In this document: positions 41,128-49,525 of the stretch, one piece after another
Position numbering within the stretch: position 1 is the stretch's first letter
Layout of the letters: the number at the start of each line of letters is the position of its first letter
IMG/VR virus record: IMGVR_UViG_3300030419_005995
Coordinates: 1-51,196 of that record
Reading direction: 5' to 3' (one strand)
DNA from: a virus
DNA length: 51,196 nt
Notes under the pieces: model-generated
The model's input: the letters and a program-made list of their open reading frames with translations, nothing else
Databases searched by the model: none
Told to the model about the DNA's origin: nothing
Program-made: the position numbers and the translations under genes

Positions 41128-41342
41128 GTTCGGTTGGTGACCTTGTAAGCCTTAAAGAAGAATTTGCGCGTGAATTCTATCACGTTGGCGCAGAGAAAGA
41201 TCTTGGTGTTGGTATAGTATTGTCAGAGTTTGTCACACCAAATCATGAGTTATTTTTTGAGGTTAGTTGGTCCGCTGGATATCGTGAATACATAAGACCA
41301 TCATGGTTGCGATTAGTTAAAAAAAACCCTAGTAATTCATAG
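41124..41342 (+). CDS. Small SH3-like beta-barrel protein (72 aa)
   Basis: The start overlaps the previous stop (ATGA). The product has the strand pattern of small phage SH3-like proteins: SSVGDLVSLKEEF, then DLGVGIVLSEF, then FFEVSW and a terminal WLRLV. Such folds often bind nucleic acid or peptides, but nothing here fixes the function. It sits between a tRNA and the helicase gene. Confidence 0.5.
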   Translation: MSSVGDLVSLKEEFAREFYHVGAEKDLGVGIVLSEFVTPNHELFFEVSWSAGYREYIRPSWLRLVKKNPSNS

Positions 41343-41364
41343 AAGGATAGTATATAATACTCCC

Positions 41365-42750
41365 ATGCAAACGGTAAGCGCACTCAGTTTTGAGCAACAA
41401 GAAGATTTCTCTCGTTTCGGCAAATCCTTTCAGGAAAATCTTTGCCGTTTAATTTTATTGGACCGTCCCTTCGCAGATCAGATTGGAGAAGTGCTTGATT
41501 TCAATTTCTTTGAGTTGAAATACTTGCAGATCTTTTGCAAGAAGATCTATGCATATAAGGAAAAATACAAGGCCCATCCAACGCCGGATGTAATGATGAC
41601 GATTCTGCGCACCGAACTTGAGGCGGAGAATGATGCGACCGCGAACCAAGTTCGGAGCTATTTCGCCAGAGTGTTGTCTAAGGATAGTAACGATGGCGTT
41701 GCATACATTAAGGACACCTCTCTTGACTTTTGCAAGAAACAAAAATTGAAAGAGGCAATCTTAAAATCAATAAAGCTGATTCAAAGTTCATCTTTTGATG
41801 AAATAAAATGTGAGATTGATGGTGCCTTAAAGTTGGGTGCAGATAATAATTTTGGACATGATTATATAAAAGACTTTGAGGCAAGATTCATACCAAAACA
41901 TAGAGATCCAGTATCAACAGGTTGGACAGAGATAGATTCCATCTGTCGAGGCGGACATGGCAAAGGGGAGCTTGGTGTGGTTATCGCCCCCACTGGTGCT
42001 GGTAAATCTATGGCACTAGTTCACCTTGGGGCACAAGCTTTACGGGCAGGCAAGACAGTGGTTCACTACACACTGGAACTTCAAGACACGGTTGTTGCAG
42101 GTCGATATGATAGTTGTTTAACTGGCATACCTTTGTCGAGGCTTCTTGAACACAAGGAGGACATTCTGGAACATGTGCAGGACTTAGAAGGAAACCTGAT
42201 TGTAAAAGAATATCCAACAAAATCTGCCACTGTAAATGTACTCAGAAATCACCTAAGCAAGCTTGTTAATCGCGGGATTGATGTGGGGATGATTATAGTG
42301 GATTACGGTGACCTTCTCAGACCAACTCGACAAAGAAATGAGAAGAGAATAGAATTAGAATCTATTTACGAAGAGCTGCGAGGATTGGCCCAAGAATTTG
42401 GGTGCCCAGTCTGGACAGCTTCCCAGACAAACCGTTCTGGACTTAACGCTGAAGTTATTACCATGGAATCGATTTCGGAAGCATTTAACAAGTGCTTCGT
42501 AGCGGATCTTATTTTCTCAATTTCGAGAACAGTCGAAGACAAAAATACAAATACTGGCAGGGTCTATGTGGCCAAGAATAGAAATGGGCCAGATGGGTTA
42601 GTGTTTCCAATTTTTATGGATACGTCGAATGTAAAGATAAAAGTTTTGCCGCAAGACGAGCAAACACAAAACGCAGCTTACAGGTCCACAAAGGACGCTA
42701 TGGAAGATTTAAGAGAAAAGTACAAGAATTTTAGGAGCAAAGACAAATGA
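41365..42750 (+). CDS. 41: Replicative DNA helicase (DnaB/gp41-like)
   Basis: The hexameric helicase unwinds DNA at the fork. The 461-residue product has an N-terminal helical domain (1-165) and a RecA-like C-terminal domain with Walker A APTGAGKS (208-215), Glu in YTLELQ (235-240), Walker B IIVDYGD (310-316), and WTASQTNRSG (sensor loop) followed by an arginine-finger region ISRTVEDKNTNTGR. T4 gp41 is 475 residues. A weak AAGGA lies 17 bases upstream, so the ribosome site is poor. It overlaps the RNR gene (ATGA). Confidence 0.92.
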   Translation: MQTVSALSFEQQEDFSRFGKSFQENLCRLILLDRPFADQIGEVLDFNFFELKYLQIFCKKIYAYKEKYKAHPTPDVMMTILRTELEAENDATANQVRSYFARVLSKDSNDGVAYIKDTSLDFCKKQKLKEAILKSIKLIQSSSFDEIKCEIDGALKLGADNNFGHDYIKDFEARFIPKHRDPVSTGWTEIDSICRGGHGKGELGVVIAPTGAGKSMALVHLGAQALRAGKTVVHYTLELQDTVVAGRYDSCLTGIPLSRLLEHKEDILEHVQDLEGNLIVKEYPTKSATVNVLRNHLSKLVNRGIDVGMIIVDYGDLLRPTRQRNEKRIELESIYEELRGLAQEFGCPVWTASQTNRSGLNAEVITMESISEAFNKCFVADLIFSISRTVEDKNTNTGRVYVAKNRNGPDGLVFPIFMDTSNVKIKVLPQDEQTQNAAYRSTKDAMEDLREKYKNFRSKDK

Positions 42751-44630
42751 AAAAGAACAAGTCAATTCAAATCCTCTCAGACCTTACGCATTTTATGAAG
42801 TATGCGAAGTATATCGAGTCTGAAAACAGACGCGAGACTTTTGCAGAAACTACATTGCGTAACAAGGAAATGCATTTAAAAAAGTTTCCTGAATTGGCTG
42901 ATGAAATTGACAAGGCTTATTCTTTTGTATACAACAAGAAGGTGTTACCTTCTATGCGCTCAATGCAATTCGCTGGCAAACCTATTGAGTTGAACAACTC
43001 CAGAATCTTTAACTGCTCCTATCTGCCAATTGATCATATTGATTCTTTTTCAGAGATCATGTTCTTGTTGTTGTCTGGTTGTGGAGTTGGCTTCTCAGTC
43101 CAGCGTCATCATGTGGAAGCTCTTCCGGCAGTTAAGGGGCCAAAAATTAACCCAAACACTGGCAAGATGCGCCCCCGCAGATATGTTATTGGCGATTCAA
43201 TTGAAGGCTGGGCTGACGCTGTTAAAGTTCTTGTAGAAGCATACTTTCATGAAAAGTCTAATCCTGAGTTTGTTTATGATGGCATCCGCCCCAAGGGCGC
43301 TCGCCTAATCACTTCGGGCGGCAAAGCCCCTGGGCCACAGCCCCTCAAGGATTGTATTCACAACATCAGAAAGGTTCTGGATAACAAACCTCGTGGTTCA
43401 AAACTTTCTACAATTGAAGTTCATGACATTGTCTGTTATATTGCAGACGCTGTACTTGCAGGCGGAATCCGCAGAGCAGCACTGATTTCTCTTTTTTCTT
43501 TTGATGACGAAGAGATGAGGACTGCTAAGTTTGGTTCTTGGTGGGAGAAAAATCCACAACGCGCACGAGCTAACAACTCAGCCGTTGCCCTGCGCCACCG
43601 CATTAAAAAGAAAGAGTTTCTTGAACTTTGGGAGAAGATTGAGAACTCAAACTCTGGTGAGCCTGGGATTTATTTCAGCAATAATCAAGATTGGGGAGCC
43701 AACCCTTGCGTCGAGATTGGCCTGAGACCATTCCAGTTCTGTAATCTTGTTGAAATCAACGGGTCTATCCCCTACAAGAGTCAGGAAGAGTTCAACGAAG
43801 TGTGCCGCGCAGCGAGTTTTATTGCAACTTTGCAGGCGTCTTATACTGAGTTCCACTATCTAAGGGAAGTTTGGAAAGAGACAACAGAAAAAGATGCCTT
43901 GATTGGCGTCAGTATCACCGGTATCGCAAGTGGAATGCTTGATAATTTTGACCTCACAGAAGCTGCGAATGCTGTCATTGATGAGAACAGAAATCTTGCA
44001 GAAAGGATTAATATCAATGCAGCAGCCCGCACAACTTGCGTAAAACCTGCCGGAACTACCTCTTGTATCCTTGGAACCAGTTCTGGTATCCACGCTTGGC
44101 ACAATGATCACTTTATCCGTCGCATCCGCGTTGGAAAGAATGAGCCAATTTATCAATATCTGGCAGACAACCACCCAGATTTGTTGGAGGATGATTTCTT
44201 TAAATCTCACAGTCAGGCTGTAATTGCTTTGCCTATTAAGGCACCAGAGAATTCAGTTTTAAGAACTGAAACTGCAATGGACTTTTTGGATCGCGTCAAG
44301 AAATATAGCGAGGAGTGGGTTCTAGCTGGTCACGTCTCAGGGCAGAACAGTCACAACGTGTCTGCAACTGTTGCAGTGAAACAAGACGAATGGGGTTCGG
44401 TGGCACAGTGGATGTGGAACAATAGAGATTCTTTTAATGGGCTTAGTGTTCTTCCACATGACGGCGGCACCTATATGCAGGCGCCTTTTGAGGACTGTGA
44501 TGAAAAAACCTACAATAAACTTTATAGAAAATTGGAGAACGTAGATCTCACCATGGTATCAGAAGAGGTGGATAATACAGACCAAAAGGGCGAGCTTGCA
44601 TGTGCCGGTGGTGCATGCGAAATCATTTAA
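42747..44630 (+). CDS. nrdJ: Class II (B12-dependent) ribonucleotide reductase, monomeric type
   Basis: This enzyme makes deoxyribonucleotides from ribonucleotides using adenosylcobalamin. The 627-residue product matches the Lactobacillus RTPR type: first active-site Cys90 (RIFNCSYLP), SGCGVGFSV (110-118), NPCVE with radical Cys321 (319-323), second redox Cys332 eleven residues later (as in RTPR Cys408 and Cys419), and a C-terminal Cys619-x4-Cys624 shuttle (CAGGACEII). No beta subunit is needed. Oxygen-independent but B12-dependent, so the host must have cobalamin. It overlaps the helicase gene and precedes other nucleotide genes. Confidence 0.92.
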   Translation: MKKNKSIQILSDLTHFMKYAKYIESENRRETFAETTLRNKEMHLKKFPELADEIDKAYSFVYNKKVLPSMRSMQFAGKPIELNNSRIFNCSYLPIDHIDSFSEIMFLLLSGCGVGFSVQRHHVEALPAVKGPKINPNTGKMRPRRYVIGDSIEGWADAVKVLVEAYFHEKSNPEFVYDGIRPKGARLITSGGKAPGPQPLKDCIHNIRKVLDNKPRGSKLSTIEVHDIVCYIADAVLAGGIRRAALISLFSFDDEEMRTAKFGSWWEKNPQRARANNSAVALRHRIKKKEFLELWEKIENSNSGEPGIYFSNNQDWGANPCVEIGLRPFQFCNLVEINGSIPYKSQEEFNEVCRAASFIATLQASYTEFHYLREVWKETTEKDALIGVSITGIASGMLDNFDLTEAANAVIDENRNLAERININAAARTTCVKPAGTTSCILGTSSGIHAWHNDHFIRRIRVGKNEPIYQYLADNHPDLLEDDFFKSHSQAVIALPIKAPENSVLRTETAMDFLDRVKKYSEEWVLAGHVSGQNSHNVSATVAVKQDEWGSVAQWMWNNRDSFNGLSVLPHDGGTYMQAPFEDCDEKTYNKLYRKLENVDLTMVSEEVDNTDQKGELACAGGACEII

Positions 44631-44684
44631 AAAAACTTGTGATTTGTAATACTATTGAGCTAAGAATTAACAAAGGAGCAAGAG

Positions 44685-44978
44685 ATGAGATTCATACCAG
44701 CACATAAACATATATTGGTACAAAAAAGAAGTCAGGTTGTTGAAGAGCAAGAGCCATTAGTTCTGCTGCCGGAAGGTTACCAACCAAAGCGAGAAGATTA
44801 CACAAGAGTCAAGGTATTGCAGACTCCTGAAAATTGTACTATACCAGCAGGAGCCGGTGACGAACTTGTTGTTCGCGAAGGTTTTATCGAAGAACTCTCA
44901 TTAGATGGCAATACATTCTATTTAGTATTAGAAAATCACGTAATGGGAGTTATTAAAAATGAAAAATCTACTGCATGA
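44685..44978 (+). CDS. GroES/gp31-like co-chaperonin
   Basis: The 97-residue product has the GroES pattern: IPAHKHILVQKRSQ at the start, a mobile-loop-like stretch ending in VLLPEGY, then DYTRVKVLQTPENCTIPAGAGDELVV, and a closing strand pair FYLVLENHVMGVI. T4 uses gp31 to replace GroES so that GroEL can fold the capsid protein; a similar role is expected. Sequence identity to bacterial GroES is low, so this is fold-pattern recognition. AAAGGAGCAAGAG precedes the ATG. It overlaps the next gene by 20 bases. Confidence 0.6.
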   Translation: MRFIPAHKHILVQKRSQVVEEQEPLVLLPEGYQPKREDYTRVKVLQTPENCTIPAGAGDELVVREGFIEELSLDGNTFYLVLENHVMGVIKNEKSTA

Positions 44979-45696
44979 GTGGTACAGATATCTGAACGAA
45001 GGTTCTTTTGGGCGCTTTAAACGAAAGATTGACGAGGGCAATATTCCCTTTGCTCTTGTTTCTGCTTATCGAGAAGGCGGTGGCAACCAAACGAGACATA
45101 AAAATATAAAGTCTGATCTTGTTTCAATGGGATATTCTTTCACAGAGGTGGTTGGTGGAGGCCAAGAAGAGCTAAAAGACGAAGAAGGTCAGCCAGTCAC
45201 AGATGAGGAAGGCAAGCCCAAGGTCACTAATGTAAGGGAGATGACCCTGTTGGTCACACCGGAGAAAAGAGGCGAGGGTGGTCTTGAAAGGACAGCACAA
45301 GAAACTATGAGCCTTTTTAGAAATATTCAGTCTCTTGCTTCCAAATACGAGCAGTTTGCCTTTATCTTTGGCTATCCAAGAGAAATCAAAGACAGTGTAA
45401 CTGGCGATACAACAACTGATATGTTTATTGCTGCTTATGACTCATCAGCGGAAGCCCCCGGTGAAGCACACCGTATTAAAGATGCTTGGGCTGGCCCTTG
45501 GACTTCAATTGAGCGTGCAGCCGACGATGATATCTACTATACAAAGATCGCAGGAACAAAAGGGGCCTTGGTCCAAGAGTTTATTAAATCTAAAATTAAT
45601 GAAATAAAATCCTTGAAAGCGAAGAGTCAATTTGATAGAATGAAGAAGAGTTACGAAGTTAAAAGATGGCAGAGCCTCTTAGAACAAGACCAATAG
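44959..45696 (+). CDS. DUF3293-like protein with CTS-like N-terminus
   Basis: The 245-residue product begins MKNLLHEWYRYLNEG, a short amphipathic helix ending in L-N-E, close in type to the start of the protein at 50711 and to the T4 capsid-targeting peptide. After about residue 27 comes IPFALVSAYREGG with RHKNIKSDLVSMGYSFTEV (to ~75), a pattern I recall from DUF3293-like phage proteins, and later FAFIFGYPRE. Function is unknown. GGGAG lies 9 bases upstream, inside the GroES-like gene. It may be a packaged and ejected protein; this is inference from the N-terminus. Confidence 0.55.
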   Translation: MKNLLHEWYRYLNEGSFGRFKRKIDEGNIPFALVSAYREGGGNQTRHKNIKSDLVSMGYSFTEVVGGGQEELKDEEGQPVTDEEGKPKVTNVREMTLLVTPEKRGEGGLERTAQETMSLFRNIQSLASKYEQFAFIFGYPREIKDSVTGDTTTDMFIAAYDSSAEAPGEAHRIKDAWAGPWTSIERAADDDIYYTKIAGTKGALVQEFIKSKINEIKSLKAKSQFDRMKKSYEVKRWQSLLEQDQ

Positions 45697-45703
45697 GTGG
45701 GGG

Positions 45704-46411
45704 ATGAAAGACAGAAAGGTAGATCTTTATGGAGACGGTATCGGACATGTGGAACTGGTTGATTATCTTGGCAGCGATCTTTCCGTGGTCAATTCCGCTC
45801 GGGTTTCTTTTGGTGTACACAAGGAAGTTCTCGAAGAGAAAGATGAAAAATTAATCAAATACCTTATTAAACACAGGCACACATCCACGCTCGAACACTG
45901 TGTTATGACTTTTAGATTCAAGGTGCCTCTTTTTATCAGAAGCCAACACCACAGGCATAGAACTTGGAGTTACAATGAGATATCTAGACGGTATACAGAT
46001 GTAAATCTTGAGTTCTATGAACCAGAAGGCTTCCGAACCCAACACAAAAGTAATCGACAAGCATCTAATGTGGAAGAAGTAAAAAACCCAACAGTGATGT
46101 TTGGTACGGATAATTGGGGTTGGTCAGGAACTGCGTCAGAGTTGGTTAAAAAACATCATAAAGCTAGTTTAGATTTATACCATGCTTTGATGAGAACTGG
46201 GGTGTGCCGCGAGCAGGCTCGGGGAGTTTTACCTCAGAATATGTACACAGAATATTATGGAACCGTTAATCTTAATAACTTACTTAAATTTATTGAACTA
46301 CGAAGTCATGTGGGGGCACAATGGGAAATCCAAAGAGTCGCCGAAGCGTGTCTCGAAATTGCTAAAGAAGCTTATCCAGTAACAGTGCAAGCCTATCAGG
46401 AATTAAAATGA
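45704..46411 (+). CDS. thyX: Flavin-dependent thymidylate synthase ThyX
   Basis: ThyX makes dTMP from dUMP using FAD, NADPH and methylene-tetrahydrofolate. The 235-residue product has the ThyX signature RHRTWSYNEISRRY at 84-97 (RHRxxSxNExSxRY), preceded by FIRSQHH, with STLEHCVMTFR (61-71) for FAD binding and a C-terminal RSHVGAQWEIQRVAE. It follows a GGGGG-type ribosome site and overlaps guaB (ATGA), forming a nucleotide-synthesis block with RNR and IMPDH. Confidence 0.95.
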   Translation: MKDRKVDLYGDGIGHVELVDYLGSDLSVVNSARVSFGVHKEVLEEKDEKLIKYLIKHRHTSTLEHCVMTFRFKVPLFIRSQHHRHRTWSYNEISRRYTDVNLEFYEPEGFRTQHKSNRQASNVEEVKNPTVMFGTDNWGWSGTASELVKKHHKASLDLYHALMRTGVCREQARGVLPQNMYTEYYGTVNLNNLLKFIELRSHVGAQWEIQRVAEACLEIAKEAYPVTVQAYQELK

Positions 46412-47496
46412 GAGAAACAATTGCGTTTGATGACGTGCTTTTGGAACCCCAATATTCAGACATTAAAAGTAGGTCCGAGGTAGACATTGGGTCCAGTTTG
46501 GGCACTCTTACCAGAGTTGCGGTGCAGAGGACGCCAGAGGGAACATCAATGAATGTTTCTCAATGTGAAGAGGAGATCAATTTTGCATTGCCGATCATGT
46601 CCAGTCCAATGGATACAGTAACCGAAGATACAATGGCCGCTGCTATGGCTAATGCTGGCGGCCTGGGTATTATTCACCGCTACAATGATATTGATAATCA
46701 AGTTGCCCTGGCTGTGTCGGCGATGACGCAGATGGAGGATAACAACTCCTATTCTGTTGCTGCTGCCATCGGCGCAACCGGTGATTATTTGGAGCGAGCA
46801 AAAGAATTAAACAAGGTAGGTGTGAAGATTTTCTGTATTGATGTCGCCCACGGCCACCATTCACACGTAAAAGAGGCATTGTTTAATCTTAAACAGGAAA
46901 TCAACAATGCCCATCTTATGGCGGGTAATGTAGCAACGCTAACAGCCTTTAAGGACTTGGAAAACTGGGGTGCTGACTCTATTCGTGTCGGTATCGGCGG
47001 CGGTTCTATCTGCTCCACCCGCATTCGCACAGGGCACGGTATCCCTACACTACAATCTATTCTTGATTGTGCTTCCGTCGCTCGCACAGCAAAGGTTATT
47101 GCCGATGGAGGCTTTAAAAAGAGCGGTGATATCGTAAAAGCTCTTGCAGCCGGCGCTGATTTCGTTGTTCTCGGATCAATGCTCGCAGGGACAGATGAAT
47201 CACCGGGCGATGTCCTCAAAAAAGACGGTAAACTTTATAAGAAATATAGAGGAATGGCATCGGAGGAGGCTCAACTTGATTGGCGCGGTCGATGTTCCGT
47301 AAGTGAAGGTATTTGTGCGACAGTTCCCTATCGAGGTAAGTTATCTGCTGTTCTTGGTGAGATTGAAGGAGGCGTACGTTCCGGATTTTCCTATTCTGGT
47401 GCCCGAAACATCGGAGAACTCCGCGCCCGAGCAAGGTTTCTAAAACAAACTGCAAGCGCCCAAATGGAAAGTAACACTCACATCCTTTATAGATAA
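46408..47496 (+). CDS. guaB: IMP dehydrogenase catalytic domain without CBS pair
   Basis: IMPDH oxidises IMP to XMP, the committed step to GTP. The 362-residue TIM barrel has FDDVLLEPQYS (7-17), PIMSSPMDTVTE (62-73), the catalytic loop GIGGGSICSTR with Cys202, IADGGFKKSGDI, YRGMASEEA and a C-terminal VPYRGKL...GGVRSGFSYSGA with ESNTH near the end. The two CBS domains normally inserted after about residue 90-115 are absent, so adenine/guanine-nucleotide control is probably lost. GMP reductase is a sister family of similar length; VPYRG and the tail favour IMPDH, but this is not settled. Both ends overlap neighbours. Confidence 0.82.
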   Translation: MRETIAFDDVLLEPQYSDIKSRSEVDIGSSLGTLTRVAVQRTPEGTSMNVSQCEEEINFALPIMSSPMDTVTEDTMAAAMANAGGLGIIHRYNDIDNQVALAVSAMTQMEDNNSYSVAAAIGATGDYLERAKELNKVGVKIFCIDVAHGHHSHVKEALFNLKQEINNAHLMAGNVATLTAFKDLENWGADSIRVGIGGGSICSTRIRTGHGIPTLQSILDCASVARTAKVIADGGFKKSGDIVKALAAGADFVVLGSMLAGTDESPGDVLKKDGKLYKKYRGMASEEAQLDWRGRCSVSEGICATVPYRGKLSAVLGEIEGGVRSGFSYSGARNIGELRARARFLKQTASAQMESNTHILYR

Positions 47497-48122
47497 TGAA
47501 TCCGTACAAGGTCCTCGGAGTACCAGAAGACGCCGATAAACGAACGATAAAAAAAGCTTATCGTAAGCTTGCTGCCGAACACCACCCTGATCGTGGTGGT
47601 GATGAGGAGAAGTTCAAGCAAGTAGCAGAGGCTTACTCAATTTTATCGGACGACCAGAAGCGCCAGCAGTATCACGCAAGGCAGAGGACAGGACCAGGGT
47701 TTGGAATGGGGTTTGACGATATCTTTGGCCAAGGGTTTCCCTTCGGAGACTTTTTTGCCCGTCGTCCCCGGAAAAAACCAGAGATAAAGAAAAACACAGA
47801 GGATTCTGATGTACAGTTTAATTTAAAAATTAATTTAGAGCAGATTAAGAGAGGTTCTTCTCAAGAAATAAGATTCATGAGAAACAAAGTTTGCTCTAAG
47901 TGTAGTGGAGAGGGTGGTGAAGGTAAAAAAATGTGTGGTCCCTGCGGCGGCACAGGTTCACAAGTTGTAAAACACTCTCCTTTGTTTGTGCAGACTATAC
48001 CCTGTCAATTTTGTAGAGGGCAGGGAATAGTTTTTACAAACCCTTGTCGCCCTTGTGCTACACGAGGGTTTGTGCAAGTTGAAGATAAAGTGGTGGTGAA
48101 AATTGAACAAGAAAAACAATAA
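47496..48122 (+). CDS. dnaJ: Truncated DnaJ-like co-chaperone (J domain plus zinc finger)
   Basis: The start shares a base with the guaB stop (TAATG). The 208-residue product has a J domain with His30-Pro31-Asp32 (NPYKVLG to about residue 62), a Gly/Phe linker (GFGMGFDDIFGQGFPFGDFF) and four zinc motifs (CSKCSGEG 133, CGPCGGTG 147, CQFCRGQG 170, CRPCATRG 184). It stops just after the zinc finger, so the C-terminal client-binding and dimerisation domains of full DnaJ (about 375 residues) are missing. It should stimulate host DnaK ATPase, directing it to certain clients or away from others. Confidence 0.92.
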   Translation: MNPYKVLGVPEDADKRTIKKAYRKLAAEHHPDRGGDEEKFKQVAEAYSILSDDQKRQQYHARQRTGPGFGMGFDDIFGQGFPFGDFFARRPRKKPEIKKNTEDSDVQFNLKINLEQIKRGSSQEIRFMRNKVCSKCSGEGGEGKKMCGPCGGTGSQVVKHSPLFVQTIPCQFCRGQGIVFTNPCRPCATRGFVQVEDKVVVKIEQEKQ

Positions 48123-48136
48123 AAAGGAAAAGAAAG

Positions 48137-48478
48137 ATGACTGGAAGACAGAGGATGATGAGAACACCTTTTACTCGATTGACAACCCTGAAAAACCCAG
48201 AGACACAAGAAAATCTGATAAAGGTATGGAAAAAACTTCCGATCTGCACAAAGCTGGCGTTCATTAGTTTTGTAGCAGCCAAGATCTGTCTCGCCTTGGC
48301 CTTTTGTTTGATGATGGCGACAACATCCACACCGGCTATTGCTACTGGGACGCTCTACGCAATTCTCGTATGGACATCGGTATTTTTGGCCATTTATGAC
48401 TGGCGCAAGTTTTATATGGAAGAGGACCCTTCTCTTCCTAACCTTTTCGATCTCGACATTGACGACGCTTCACCTTAA
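48137..48478 (+). CDS. Small membrane protein with two helices
   Basis: The 113-residue product has a basic N-terminal region (residues 1-35), two hydrophobic helices (about 38-60 and 66-86, AFISFVAAKICLALAFCLMM and ATGTLYAILVWTSVFLAIY) and an acidic C-terminal tail (EEDPSLPNLFDLDIDD). It lies 14 bases after dnaJ with AAAAGGAAAAG upstream. No family is recognised. Its place before the PiT-type transporter could mean a joint membrane role, but there is no direct evidence. Confidence 0.5.
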   Translation: MTGRQRMMRTPFTRLTTLKNPETQENLIKVWKKLPICTKLAFISFVAAKICLALAFCLMMATTSTPAIATGTLYAILVWTSVFLAIYDWRKFYMEEDPSLPNLFDLDIDDASP

Positions 48479-48525
48479 CGTCAAAAAACTTCATTAACAG
48501 TTCACAATTTTATACCTTTCTAGAA

Positions 48526-48533
48526 GATATTTA
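48526..48533 (+). promoter_or_regulatory. Candidate late-motif variant GATATTTA
   Basis: A near-match (GATATTTA rather than CTATTTA) lies 22 bases before the PiT-like gene in the 77-base gap that separates it from the upstream membrane protein. AT-rich sequence makes chance likely, but position is like that of the other copies. Confidence 0.25.
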
Positions 48534-48555
48534 TACTCAAAAAAAGGAGTAAATT

Positions 48556-49509
48556 ATGGAATTAAGTATTTTAGCTGCCGTTGGCTTTTGCCTTGCGGCG
48601 TATTCAGTTGTGGGGAATGACTCAATCCAAACATTGGGAACTTTTCTCAGTTCAAACAAGAAGGTAGATTGGAAATGGATCTGGCTTTTTATTGCTGGTA
48701 TCTTAGTTACAACTATAACATATAGTTGGGCTATGAATGGTGGTGATATTTCAAGCGGAAGGTTAGATAAGATACCCCTACCAGATGGGGGAATCCAATG
48801 GTATCACGTGGCAGCACCCGCAGTTCTTCTTTTGCTGACCCGTTTTGGATTTCCTGTTTCAACTACATTTTTAGTTTTAAGTGTGTTCGCAAGCACGGTT
48901 GTGTTTGAGAAGATGTTAGTCAAGAGTATGGCCGGCTACGCCGTGGCCGCCATCTTTGCTTATGGTGTTTGGTTTTTTGTATCTAAATTTTTCAATGAAA
49001 GGAAAAAGATAAAAAATAAGTCTCATAAAAAGATGTGGAGGCTGGCACAGTGGGGCGCAACAGGATTCTTGTGGATGCAATGGTTGATGCATGATATGGC
49101 CAACATTGCTGTATTTCTGCCCCGTCAATTGTCTTTTTGGAACTTATTGTTTGTTTTAGCCGTATTTACTATTGGACTAGCTTTTACACTCCGTTCTCGT
49201 GGGGGTAAAATACAAGAGGTGGTCCTGAGTAAAAGTGGCACACGCTTTGTGCGATCCGCTACGATTGTTGATGTTGTATATGCAATCACTTTATTGGTTT
49301 TCAAAGAGTGGAGTGACATCCCCATGTCTACAACTTGGGTCTTTGTTGGTCTACTGTGTGGTCGTGAACTAGCAGTTCACTCTTTGTACAATCCAGGCAA
49401 GACTGCCGTGAAGGCCGTGTGGCCTATTATAGCTAAAGACTTTATTAAGATCTTAGTTGGTTTGGCAGTAAGTGTTGGTTTGGTTCTCTTGGTGAAGTTT
49501 GCATTCTAA
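48556..49509 (+). CDS. pit: PiT-family (PHO4-type) phosphate transporter homologue
   Basis: PiT proteins import inorganic phosphate across the inner membrane with H+ or Na+. The 317-residue product has about eight to ten hydrophobic segments and the inverted-repeat signature: GNDSIQTLGT (20-29; usual GANDxAN), GFPVSTTF (98-105; usual GxPVSTTH), then WLMHDMANIAV (176-186) and DIPMSTTWVFVG (254-265) as the second half. Length is shorter than typical bacterial PiT (400-500), with a short central loop. The NDSIQTLGT form belongs, as I recall, to a distinct PiT-like branch. AAAAAGGAG precedes the start. It may boost phosphate uptake during infection. Confidence 0.75.
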   Translation: MELSILAAVGFCLAAYSVVGNDSIQTLGTFLSSNKKVDWKWIWLFIAGILVTTITYSWAMNGGDISSGRLDKIPLPDGGIQWYHVAAPAVLLLLTRFGFPVSTTFLVLSVFASTVVFEKMLVKSMAGYAVAAIFAYGVWFFVSKFFNERKKIKNKSHKKMWRLAQWGATGFLWMQWLMHDMANIAVFLPRQLSFWNLLFVLAVFTIGLAFTLRSRGGKIQEVVLSKSGTRFVRSATIVDVVYAITLLVFKEWSDIPMSTTWVFVGLLCGRELAVHSLYNPGKTAVKAVWPIIAKDFIKILVGLAVSVGLVLLVKFAF

Positions 49510-49525
49510 ATGGAGGGAAGTATGA

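Noticed and set aside
41353-41358. TATAAT just before the helicase start
   Set aside because: No -35 match at the right spacing (TAGTAA), and transcription would start at about the ATG, leaving no ribosome site.
46408-47496. GMP reductase as the identity of the IMPDH-like protein
   Set aside because: Not excluded, but VPYRGKL, YRGMAS, MDTVTE and the ESNTH tail match IMPDH better; length alone (CBS-less) does not decide.
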